Positions 1-7,980 of a stretch of 14,254 nucleotides of DNA are shown one piece after another. The first letter of the stretch is position 1. Each line of letters starts with the position of its first letter. Under the pieces are notes generated by a model, which was not told the DNA's origin, ran no database searches, and worked only from the letters and a program-made list of their open reading frames with translations. The position numbers were made by a program, and so were the translations under genes. Origin of the DNA: Russula earlei (Eukaryota; Basidiomycota; Agaricomycetes; Russulales; Russulaceae); the NCBI GenBank assembly GCA_025769875.1, contig JAGFNK010001146.1, positions 1 through 14,254 of the forward strand, in the 5' to 3' direction.

Positions 1-901
1 GCACGTAAAACGACGCCCCTTCGCTTGGAACTAACACAGAACTCAGTGATTGGGATGCGGTTTCAAACCGCTCATCAACCCCGCCGTGGATACCAAGCAT
101 TGGTCCAGGTAATGACCTCAATCCTAAATACCCACCCCTTATTCCTGGGAAGCCCCATGGCACAAAGCACAACCCTGACAGGGATTTCCTTTTCCGTTTT
201 TCTCCCACGGCTTTGAGTCCAACATTTCAACGCCACCAACGGCTATTCAATAAGCTCGGAGGCGCTCTACCTGCCATCGTCGATTGGGCGGAGAGTGGCA
301 CAAGCGCCCTGGATGTATCCTCGGTTTCGTCCTACACCAGCTCAGAGTCGAAGGTTGAATCGGTGGATGCGGGAGAGGGCCACCCTGTCTGGTTGCACGG
401 GTCCCTTGTACACAGGAAGAACTTGCGACCGTTGGTGCGTTGGGCGAGTGGTGTTTTTGGTAGACGGCGCCAGCCACGCGGTCTTGAATTCCCAGGATCT
501 GTTGTAGGTGGTCTACACTGCATTTATTATCATCGGTCTTTATCCGCGAAGACGCTTGACATATGTTACATACATTTTTCTGACATTGATGCGCCCACAT
601 CACAGCTCAACACCAATGTGGACAAAGGAAGCACCTCTTGGTCGATTGATACAACAATAGAACAAACGTTGGGATAATAGACAGTTTACAGGGCTTCCTT
701 GCAGTGCCATTGATGACACTGCCGTGGGCCTGGTTTGATAATCGGCGGATTGTAATTGGAAGATAGTGAACCCCGGATTTTCATAATTAACTGCCACCCG
801 TCAGACGCATATCACACAGCATTTCTCCCTGCACTTATTTACTTACCTCTCCATGGCTCGTCGGTACAGGATTTTACCCATCCCACCTACAACCCAGAGC
901 C
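1..901. other. Upstream region without a recognisable gene
   Basis: This stretch precedes the ammonium transporter. A 154-codon open frame runs on the plus strand at 213-677 but begins with TTG rather than ATG. A minus-strand frame from 523 down to 1 has only two stops (TAG at 332-334, TGA at 227-229). Neither gives a protein I recognise, and they overlap, so at most one can be real. A 15-base near-palindrome, GCGGTTTCAAACCGC, lies at about 57-71. The part nearest the gene probably contains the transporter promoter and 5' leader. I see no clear TATA box. Confidence 0.5.
527..766. promoter_or_regulatory. Candidate GATA-factor sites upstream of the ammonium transporter
   Basis: Three HGATAR cores lie 136-375 bases before the transporter ATG: TTATCA at 527-532 (TGATAA on the minus strand), TGATAA at 736-741 and AGATAG at 761-766. 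Fungal ammonium permease genes are commonly controlled by nitrogen-responsive GATA factors (AreA/Nit2 type), so the location is sensible. The motif is short and will also occur by chance, so binding is an inference only. Confidence 0.3.
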
Positions 902-2601
902 ATGGTTAATGTCACTTATGATGCCTGTGAGTTGTTACCTTTCCTCCCACTCCTTCTGGCATGTGACCTTTATCTTCAGCCGGCTCCATTGAGTGGTTTA
1001 ACCCTGCAACTCGCGCCGTCCAGGTTTACAACCCCGGTAACATTGCATGGATCATCGCTGCCACAGCGCTTGTCTGGATAATGATTCCTGGCGTCGGCTT
1101 CTTCTACTCGGGTCTCCTGAGGCGCGAAAATGCGCTTTCAATGTTGTGGCTTAGCAGTGGTGATGTTGTCCGTTGTCTCCTTCCAGGTACGCTTCATGCG
1201 GTCTTCTCCTTTGCTAGTCTCACGGCCCTCCTACGTGGTTCTTTTGGGGGTATGTATGCTAATGACGCCTTCCTGTCGATATCAGCTTAGCGCCCTGTTT
1301 CTAGATTTTTCGCTCGCATTTAGTGACACCTGCGAGCGGTTTCATTGGAAACCTTCGTAAGTTACGCTTTCCCCCCCCGTTCGCTGAATGTGACGACCCC
1401 TGCAGGCTACTTTGGTCTCAAAAATGTCCTTTTGCAGCCCTCTGTTGGAAGCCCGATGATCCCAGCTTTAATGCACTTCGTCTATCAGCTCATGTTCGCC
1501 GCTTTCACTCCTATGCTTGCCATTGGTGCCATTGCGGAACACGGGCGTCTCGGTCCTTGCATCGTTTTCGTTTTTATCTGGGCGACAATTGTTTACGATC
1601 CCATCGCATGTTGGACCTGGAATCCAAATGGCTGGTCAAGGAAGCACGGGGTCCTCGATTTCGCAGGTGGAACTCCTGTGCACATCGCTTCTGGCACTGC
1701 CGCCCTGGCAATCAGTATATTCCTCAAAAGGAGACATCCGCCTCAGGCCCAACCACACAACGCATCGTATGTCGTCCTCGGCACCGTGTTTCTGTGGTTC
1801 GGCTGGTTTGGCTTCAACGGCGGGTCAGCGTTGGGCGCCAACTTGCGTGCCATCCAGGCTTGCATCGTTACCCACTTGGCCGCAAGTACTGGTGGCTTGA
1901 CGTGGATGTTGTTAGACTACCGTGTCGACGGCAAGTGGTCCGCTGTTGGTTTTTGCTCTGGCGCTGTTTCCGGCCTCGTCGCAATCACCCCAGGGTCTGG
2001 TTTTTGTTGGTTCTCGTGAGTATCTCATGCTACTTGTGGTCCTTCATTAAAGCAAAATGCTTCCAGCTGCCGCCATTTGCTTCGGGGTGCTAGGGGGTGC
2101 TTTTTGCAACTTTGCAACCCAGCTCAAGTTCATCTTTCATTATGACGATGCCCTGGATATCTTTGCTGTTCATACCATCGGAGGTTTGGTTGGAAACGTA
2201 TGCTTGCCTTTTTTATTGACTTTTTTTCCCATGCTGAGCCATGGTCCGCGTTGCCTTAGGTGCTCACGGGAATCTTTGCTCAAAAATCTGTTGCCGGGTT
2301 TGACGGCATCACCAACATCCCGGGGGGTTGGCTTGACGGACACTTTGTTCAGCTGGGATGGCAGCTTGCTAACTCCTGTGCTGGCTTCGGTTATTCTTTC
2401 GTCGTGACGACCATAATTCTCTGGGTCATGGACCTCTTTCCTCCTCTCAGTCTGCGCTGTGTAGACGAGGCGGAGGTTGCCGGCATTGATGGCTACGAGA
2501 TGGGTGAATTCGCATATGATTACGTCATCCGCGAGAGGGCTCCCGCTCCCGATAGCAGTGGCGGTAGCGGTGGCTCAAAAGTACAGCAAGCAGCAGGCTG
2601 A
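902..2601 (+). CDS. AMT: Ammonium transporter, Amt/MEP family, with disrupted reading frame
   Basis: This gene encodes a plasma-membrane ammonium permease of the Amt/MEP/Rh family. Seven exons fit: 902-926, 980-1186, 1236-1249, 1305-1356, 1406-2015, 2067-2197 and 2260-2601. The introns are 49-62 bp with GT starts. The start ATG opens MVNVTYDA, which joins cleanly to SGSIEW across intron 1. Family hallmarks are visible: PGVGFFYSGLLRR, WFFWG, the long middle exon with DFAGGTPVH, WFGWFGFNGGSAL and PGSGF, then HYDDALDIFAVH, GGWLD and a cytosolic tail with EMGEFAYDYV. Both pore histidines are present (codons 1681-1683 and 2171-2173, about residues 191 and 337). Without four extra bases the exons total 1,377 nt, about 458 residues, normal for fungi. 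The extra bases lie at about 1153, in 1306-1310, at about 1331 and in 2001-2005. Intron 2 ends in CG at 1234-1235 instead of AG. As written, the frame stops at 2019. It is either a recent pseudogene or a functional gene with sequence errors. Family assignment is very secure; function is not. Confidence 0.93.
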
Positions 2602-3169
2602 TTAATCATGCACACATGCGTTATCACGTCTTCCCCCCTTCATCGTGTTCATTTTCCCTTCATCGCATTCTTGATTTTACCCTTCACAATTCCCCATTCT
2701 TCCCTTTGATTCCCTTTCATCATATCTCAATCTCGTTTCGGTGACTGCCTCCCCGCATCACGACAGACATTCGTACGTGTTTCGATTCTCGCATTCTACG
2801 ACATCATGCTTTCTACCTTGTATTTCATGCTTTTGCTATACTCATTGAATAGCTTGCCCTCCATTGCTTTAGACTTTGTATATGAGTCTCATAGCTACAC
2901 GCAGACATAGAAAATAACAGCATGGAGCGCTCCTTGACCTGTGACTACCACTGGGCTTAGATATCCCATGGAAAAGTTGGGCCTAGGATGCAATGAAGAC
3001 AGCAGTGTCAAATGCAGTATTACTGTGGTTTGGCCAGCTGTTGGCTTACATGAGCTCCAATTATTGTTGGCCTTGGCTATGGGAACTGGTCAGAACAATT
3101 CAGCTCAATGGGGGTTAGGCCATGTCATAGGTACAGGTTTTGTAGTATTCTCAGCACAGGGTTGAAAGG
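2602..3169. other. 3' flank of the transporter, no gene seen
   Basis: The sequence after the stop is pyrimidine-rich (many TTC and CCC runs to about 2760) and then of mixed composition. It probably contains the 3' untranslated region, but there is no perfect AATAAA signal. A 74-codon open frame at 2941-3165 has no recognisable content and sits directly against the left end of a DNA transposon. I see nothing else to annotate here. Confidence 0.5.
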
Positions 3170-3171
3170 TA

Positions 3172-3226
3172 CTGTCACCGACCCACCAACCGTGCAGCTT
3201 ACTTAAGGTACCTAGCACTCGGTCAG
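3172..3226 (+). repeat. Left terminal inverted repeat of the pogo-like transposon
   Basis: A 55-bp sequence beginning CTGTCACCGACCC and ending CGGTCAG. It matches the reverse complement of 10516-10570 except at three sites. At each of the three, this arm has CG where the other arm reads TG. The arm contains the restriction-like palindromes CTTAAG and GGTACC in its middle. Confidence 0.9.
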
Positions 3227-3486
3227 AATTTGTAGACACACTGAAAATGATGATCTTGATCTCTTTCAAATGGGGGGTGAAAATAGTGATTAATGTAAAT
3301 CCACCCATGTTTTTTTTTTGTCAGAATATACTCATTTGATGTTTTCCCCTTCCTTGTGTTTTTGGAGAGATGTCATGCAGAATGGTAGAGTTGAAGTTGG
3401 TGCTTCAAATTGGCATCCTTGGCTAATCACATGTCTCTAAGCTGTCCTCATCCTCTCATTAGCCTCAGCAATTGCTGTAACACTCT

Positions 3487-3491
3487 CCTGC
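3487..3491 (+). repeat. Target-site duplication of the copia element, left copy
   Basis: CCTGC directly precedes the 5' LTR and is repeated exactly at 7943-7947 just after the 3' LTR. A 5-bp duplication is typical for Ty1/copia integrase. Confidence 0.92.
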
Positions 3492-3580
3492 TGTTGGATG
3501 TGCAGCCGCTAAGTGCCTCACGAACAGACAATCTGGACCGTATGTGTAAATAATTCAAATTTAGTTATCGTTCATTTTCC

Positions 3581-3606
3581 CTCAGTCTTTTACACACAAG
3601 ACTGAG
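3581..3606 (+). repeat. LTR hairpin, first copy
   Basis: The arms CTCAGTCTT and AAGACTGAG pair perfectly around the 8-base loop TTACACAC. The same structure is at 7785-7810 in the 3' LTR, and a shorter version lies about 110 bases further on in each LTR. Confidence 0.8.
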
Positions 3607-3692
3607 GTCAGTACTACACCTTCCTTTACATTTCTTTATAGCTAATACTGTACATAGCCCTTATTCCATAGGTTAGCATACTAACCTGAATA

Positions 3693-3714
3693 CAGTCTTT
3701 TACACACAAGACTG
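3693..3714 (+). repeat. LTR hairpin, second copy
   Basis: The arms CAGTCTT and AAGACTG flank the same TTACACAC loop as the upstream hairpin. The equivalent in the 3' LTR is at 7897-7918. The preceding bases 3671-3686 form a separate stem, GGTTAG/CTAACC with a CATA loop. Confidence 0.8.
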
Positions 3715-3738
3715 AGCCCTTATTCCATAGCTCCAACA

Positions 3739-3749
3739 GATTATGAGAC
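3739..3749 (+). promoter_or_regulatory. Putative primer-binding site, tRNA-Met half-molecule type
   Basis: GATTATGAGAC starts immediately after the 5' LTR, where the minus-strand primer should pair. Its complement, GTCTCATAATC, contains a CAT anticodon and resembles the anticodon loop of a fungal elongator tRNA-Met as I remember it. Drosophila copia and Ty5 prime from an internally cut initiator tRNA-Met, so a half-tRNA primer is plausible here. The tRNA identity needs checking in the host genome. Confidence 0.55.
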
Positions 3750-4287
3750 CTGGTTGTCCCTGACATCACAAACTCCCACCAGCTTCCAAATCGCATAACA
3801 AAATGCCATGAGCACCCCCACAGCAACTGCAAACGTCATGCCCTTGAGTGGCAGCCATGCTCCCACTGTAGGAGCCATGGGAAAAACTTACATGGGCGGC
3901 CAACACGGTTACGACGGACCACTCTTCAAAGGTGGCACAGTCGCATACACACAATGGAAAGCTAATATAGAGGCACTGTTCAAAACAAACAGCCTGATAG
4001 AAATCATAAATGGGACATACTCAAAACCAGACCCCAGCACTGACCCATGCAGCTTCGCCAACTGGGAGCAGAAAGATCGTGATGCTCATGCCCAAATCTT
4101 ACTCATGTTAAAAGGGCACACTCTCGACACTGCCCTAGGCATTGCTGGAGCTAAAGATACTTGGGACACATTCAAAAAACAATTTCATGGAAGGGCAAGC
4201 AACGCATCACACATTTATTAATGGACCTATACCGGGTCACTTTCTCCGAAACCAAACCCATGGCTCCTCAGATAATATGACTGCTAT

Positions 4288-4514
4288 TCGCTTTTTTTTT
4301 TTTTTTTTGTGAGACAAAACTATTGTGTCATATTTACCTAATAAAAATGATACTACAACGCGTAATCAGCTACTGATAAGATTGTGAGATAGTAAGTACT
4401 TACTTCAGTTTCTGTGAGACAAAACTGAAGTATCTACTGTATGTACGACGCTCTTAAGTATCTGAGAGCGTCCCTAATTATTTTGTCTAGTAACTATAAA
4501 ATTGTTTTATAACC
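4288..4514 (-). mobile_element. AT-rich insertion inside gag, possible poly(A)-tailed retroposon
   Basis: Gag-like coding sequence stops near 4287 and resumes at 4518, and the intervening bases do not align with Gag. The segment starts with a run of 17 T (4292-4308), which is a poly(A) tail if read on the minus strand, and is much more AT-rich than its flanks. It holds two good hairpins: ACTTCAGTTT/AAACTGAAGT and GACGCTCT/AGAGCGTC. The phrase GTGAGACAAAACT occurs twice. I found no clean target duplication and do not recognise the family, so SINE-like or MITE-like are both open. Confidence 0.45.
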
Positions 4515-4784
4515 CGAACTCTTGAAAAACTCGGATACCCCATTGACAAGAAAGTCGTCCTATGGATGCTAATTCTTGCGCCACCAGAAAACATGGCCAA
4601 ACTCAAGGCCACTCTTCACTCAATGCCGCCCAGCCTGCTTACAGCTGAGCATGTCACAGACCGCATCCTCCATGAGGAGCATTGGATCCGACTGACCAGT
4701 GACTTGGCTACAATTCACATTGCAAAGGTGACCCAAATGAGAAAGAGCCGGGAAACGCAAAGTGAGAAAGGCACAACAACAAAG

Positions 4785-4826
4785 TGCACTCATTGCAAAC
4801 GCAGGGGGCACAACACACATGAATGC
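4785..4826 (+). other. Gag zinc knuckle (CCHC) coding segment
   Basis: The encoded CTHCKRRGHNTHEC fits the retroviral-type zinc knuckle C-x2-C-x4-H-x4-C exactly, with basic residues between the ligands. This module binds element RNA in copia Gag. It follows the Gag segment after the AT-rich insertion and precedes the protease site by about 300 bases, the normal order. Confidence 0.9.
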
Positions 4827-5117
4827 TGGAAATTTCACGGAAAACCGCAGGACAAAGCAACAGCGGCAGTAGCAGCAATGAATGGCATGGGTGCACACAA
4901 TGCAGTGATGCCCACGCCCACTGGGCCTGGCACAAGCACATGCAGCACAGCGATGCCCATGCCCGCAGACCAGCCACCAGCCAGCGCTGCCATTGCATAT
5001 GTCCTCACATCTGACAACAGCATCTCATTACATCTGGCAGTTGAAGATGAGCCGATCTGCACATCCATGACCCAAGAGCAACTCCAAGCCGCTGATCTCA
5101 AAGATGGCTGGCTCATT

Positions 5118-5141
5118 GACTCCAGAGCCTTGCACATCATG
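5118..5141 (+). other. Decayed copia protease active site
   Basis: The frame reads DSRALHIM where copia proteases have a DSGAS-type active site. The catalytic aspartate codon GAC (5118-5120) remains. The neighbouring glycine is now Arg (AGA at 5124-5126, after a C), and the usual Ser is now Leu (TTG at 5130-5132). Both changes fit single CpG transitions. Confidence 0.75.
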
Positions 5142-5874
5142 ACATCCCATCACAATTGGTTCACTCAGTTCACCCCGCTCGCATCACCCATTCAAGCCGC
5201 CTTAGGCAACGATAGCACAATACTCACCACTGGGGCCGGACAAGTGCAAGTCTGAATGCATGCACATGGTGCATGGAGTACTGTGATACTCCGCAACGTC
5301 CTGTACATCCTGGACCTCAAAGGGAACCTCTTATCGGTCTCCCACTTCACTCAACACAGGGTGGAAGTGCGCTTCCAGGGGCAGACATGTGGGATATACA
5401 ACAAAACCTGACTTGTATGTGAGGGACAATTACATGGAAGCTTATACATTATGGCCATTGAAATGCCAACACTCGAGTTGGCACACATAGCAATGCCAGA
5501 CCCATCCTTCGTGGAACACGGCCACAAAACTGAAGCCGCGCTTACCGCATGCGCAACAATCTTCCAGGCCTCCCCGGATACATTCTCCAAACAGGTTGTG
5601 ACCTGGACAGACAATAAGCCGCAGAAGAAACACGCCAGCGGGCTGAAGCACAAGTTGAAAGCGCCCCAGCACCCTGAGCTGTCCGCTGCATGCATCAAAC
5701 TCAAAACAATCCAACGCCTGAAGACCCTCCGATTACATGAAGGGGGCAAACCCACCGATGTCGCAGAATGCGTGACCCGGACACCTCTTGATAGGGTCCA
5801 GGTGACGCATGCTGATGCAAACCTACCCACATGTGCCTTGGATGATCTGACATCTGAAGAGGCCAGGAGCAGGA

Positions 5875-6090
5875 CAACTCCTGACCCCTCTTGGTTGCAA
5901 GTCCTTGCAACATGTGTGTCTGCACATGCCCCGGAGAAGAGACTCAACAAACTGACCCAAAGGTCACTGGTGCATGCGTTCCCAGGCCACGCAGCTATCC
6001 AACAGGCACACAAGCCTGACCATTACACCACCCCCTGCATCCTTAAACCCTGCGACATCATATTCGATGAAGGGGGCCCCACATCGCACA
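5875..6090 (+). other. Integrase C-terminal remnant
   Basis: The encoded peptide has the end-of-integrase pattern of copia elements: a cysteine and H-x-P segment (CVSAHAPEKRLNKL), a GH-x-aromatic region, and ILKPCDIIFDEGG in place of the usual SRDVIFDE-like motif. The zinc-binding HHCC and D-D-E catalytic core that should precede it are missing or unrecognisable between about 5480 and 5870. Confidence 0.65.
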
Positions 6091-6149
6091 TTGAGTGCAT
6101 GGTCCTCAAATTCGACAATGCAGCCAAAAGTGCTGGAGATGGGGAAATG

Positions 6150-6720
6150 AGAGCAAGATTGAGGGGGTGGCAAAGACAGAACCAGTGGACAGTGCAGAAC
6201 AGCAGCTGCATGCAAAGCCGCAAGGCGTCAGAGCAGACAAGCTTCTGCCTGTTCAGCCTGAGACAGGCGGACAGCGTGGAACAGTCACTGCACCCCAAAC
6301 TGAAAGGTGTTGGAGCAGGCGATGCCCTGCCCATTAAGCCTGCAGCACCACATAGTCAGCCTACAACTCACAAGGCAGAAAGCCCACCTGCGCAATCCAC
6401 CATGGGATGACCAAAGTGTGCTATGCATGTGCTCACACTTGACCATGGTGATGAAGCGGGGGAGCCGGATGAAGTGGAAATGGAAATGGCACCGCATGCC
6501 AAACCACAGAGCGTCATAGTGGACGCAACTCCACCTGCCCAACCTGAAATGGCACAAAGTCAACCCACAATACATGAAAGTGGGAACGCACCTGTGCAGC
6601 CTGCCACTGGATGACCGAAATGCACCATGTGTGCACCCACACCTGACCATAGTGACAAAGCACAGGAACCGGACCAAGTGGAAGCAGACAAGGCATCGCA
6701 TGCCAAACCACAAACCACCA
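6150..6720 (+). repeat. Degenerate tandem repeats in the integrase-RT linker
   Basis: Units of about 203 bp can be followed by eye: CGCATGCCAAACCACA at about 6492 recurs near 6695, and GGATGACC near 6405 recurs near 6609. A shorter similarity (AAGCC or AAACT... ending GCCTG) recurs around 6215, 6298 and 6498. The encoded linker is rich in Pro, Gln, Ala and acidic residues. Two of the in-frame TGA codons occupy the same place in successive units. Confidence 0.7.
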
Positions 6721-7043
6721 ATCCCATGTCCTATGCTGAGACAATCGCCCGGACAGGCACCACTGAATGGGTAAAGGCATGCAAAGTCGAGAAATGTGTG
6801 TCCAAAAACACTAGTGTCCTCAAAAGCGTGCTGCGTCCAAAGAACGGAGATGCAGCGGGCAAGTGAATAGACCTTCTAAATGGAAAGGGGGTCAAATCAA
6901 AATACTCAAACATACAAGGCCCACGTCATCATGCAGGGACTCACCCAAGTTGAGGGAAACGATCCCAATGACATTGTGCCGCCAGAGAACTGGCACTCCC
7001 TTGCAACACCCTGGGCCTCGCCACAGAATGAAGTCAAGAAGTC

Positions 7044-7120
7044 CATCAGATGGACATAAAGTCCACCTACCTAGACGGAGAGCAGATGGACAAGGTCTTC
7101 ATGGAAATGTGCCCAGGGAA
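7044..7120 (+). other. Reverse transcriptase fingers remnant
   Basis: HQMDIKSTYLDG followed by VFMEMCPG is the conserved copia RT block usually seen as QMDVKTAFLNG...YMEQP. A piece just upstream, YKAHVIMQGLTQVEG at about 6914, is the preceding YKARLVAQGF block in a shifted frame. After about 7140 the sequence passes almost directly to RNase H, so the palm with YxDD is deleted. Confidence 0.8.
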
Positions 7121-7224
7121 TAACCACCAATACATGCATGACCATGCGACCCAGTACACCTGAGGTATGAGCAACCACTGCCCAACCTTCCAGCGCAACT
7201 CTGGCATCCAGCCGATCTTGGTCA

Positions 7225-7600
7225 GACACATTGACCCCGATTGGACCAGCAAAGCCCATTCTGGACTTCATCTTCATGTTGACAGGTGGGGCCATAAACT
7301 GGAGCCAAAAGAAGCAAGCCCCAGTTGCACCCTTGAGCACTGAGGCAGAGCACACTGCTAGCGCACGCGCCGCCAAAGAAGCCACCAGGCTGAGGCAACC
7401 ACTCACTGGATTGGGCCAAAAGACCCATCTCCTCACAATCCCTCATGTTCATGTCGACAACCAGCCAACCATCACCATTACCAGGAACCCCGAGTTCCAC
7501 GACTGCATCAGAACACACTGAGGTGTGACACCATTATCTTGCAGCAGAATGTCAACTTGCAGGGGACCAATCTCGCCTACACTCCATCAGAAGAGCCAGT
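7225..7600 (+). other. Copia RNase H remnant
   Basis: A D-P-D-W motif in one frame (near 7234) is followed, after a frameshift, by FMLTGGAINWSQKKQ, PLSTEAEH, VDNQPTITITRNPEFH and a shifted HTEV-stop-HHYL segment. These correspond to the RNase H blocks with its acidic residues and the KHIEVR-HF ending. The TGA at 7526-7528 sits where the family has arginine. Confidence 0.8.
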
Positions 7601-7683
7601 AGCCAATGTATTGAAAAAGGGTCCCAGCTGTGAGAAGCACAAAGGTCTCACGATGGAAATGGGAGAGAACGCGCACCACTTGG

Positions 7684-7695
7684 GCTGAGGGGGCG
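7684..7695 (+). promoter_or_regulatory. Putative polypurine tract
   Basis: GCTGAGGGGGCG directly abuts the 3' LTR, where the plus-strand primer of LTR elements lies. It is short and interrupted by pyrimidines, so the call rests mainly on position. Confidence 0.5.
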
Positions 7696-7942
7696 TGTTG
7701 GATGTGCAGCCGCTAAGTGCCACGTGAATGGACAATCTGGACTGTACGTGTAAATAATTTGAATTTAGTTATCGTTTGTTTTCCCTCAGTCTTTTACACA
7801 CAAGACTGAGGTCAGTACTACACCTTCCTTTACATTTCTTTGTAGCTAATACTGTACATAGCCCTTATTCCATAGGTTAGCATACTAACCTGAATACAGT
7901 CTTTTACACACAAGACTGAGCCCTTATTTCATAGCTCCAACA
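7696..7942 (+). repeat. 3' LTR of the copia element
   Basis: It is the same length as the 5' LTR, begins TGTTGGATG and ends CTCCAACA, with both hairpins conserved (7785-7810 and 7897-7918). Its differences from the 5' LTR are mostly TG or CG here against CA, CG or TG there. Confidence 0.95.
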
Positions 7943-7947
7943 CCTGC
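7943..7947 (+). repeat. Target-site duplication of the copia element, right copy
   Basis: CCTGC, identical to 3487-3491. The pogo-like element resumes directly after it. Confidence 0.92.
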
Positions 7948-7980
7948 TCCCGCATTGCGGTGTAATAAACTGTTTCATTG

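Larger units (their letters stand above)
3492..3738 (+). repeat. 5' LTR of the copia element
   Basis: A 247-bp repeat of 7696-7942 with the TG...CA ends of an LTR. By hand I count 13 differences from the 3' LTR (about 5 percent), and 10 of them fall at positions that look like ancestral CpG sites. It contains a 9-bp-stem hairpin at 3581-3606, a related 7-bp-stem hairpin at 3693-3714, and GGTTAG/CTAACC at 3671-3686. No convincing TATA box or polyadenylation signal is seen. Confidence 0.95.
3808..7640 (+). pseudogene. Copia Gag-Pol polyprotein relic
   Basis: The relic starts at ATG 3808 with a copia-type Gag (W-K-A-N-I-E-A-L-F near 3955, DTALGIAG, DTWDTFKKQF). It shifts frame near 4215 and is interrupted by an AT-rich insertion at about 4288-4514. 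It resumes at 4518 with LGYPIDKKVV, then the zinc knuckle, a protease site (DSRALHIM at 5118), a GAG-pre-integrase piece (NLLSV near 5328) and the integrase C-terminal end (IIFDEGG near 6060). A repetitive linker follows, then RT fingers (MDIKSTYLDG at 7050) and RNase H. From 4518 to about 6866 one frame is held and broken only by TGA at 5253, 5409, 6408, 6612 and 6864. The integrase catalytic core and the RT YxDD region are absent. Clearly non-functional. Confidence 0.88.
3492..7942 (+). mobile_element. Ty1/copia LTR retrotransposon, complete ends, defective interior
   Basis: Two 247-bp LTRs, starting TGTTGGATG and ending CTCCAACA, flank an interior of 3,957 bp, with a perfect 5-bp target duplication outside. 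Interior order is Gag, zinc knuckle, aspartic protease, integrase, reverse transcriptase, RNase H. Integrase before RT marks Ty1/copia (Pseudoviridae type) rather than gypsy. The interior has lost the integrase catalytic core and the RT catalytic centre and has several stops. It could only have moved with help from another copy. It lies inside the pogo-like transposon, so it inserted later. Confidence 0.93.

Noticed and set aside
3500..3720. CRISPR-like array suggested by repeated hairpins
   Set aside because: Only two related hairpins are present, inside an LTR that is itself repeated. There is no regular spacer series and the organism is eukaryotic.
5351..6013. 220-codon minus-strand open frame
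   Set aside because: It is antisense to the copia integrase region. The Cys/Trp/Ser-rich translation is the usual shadow of this composition.
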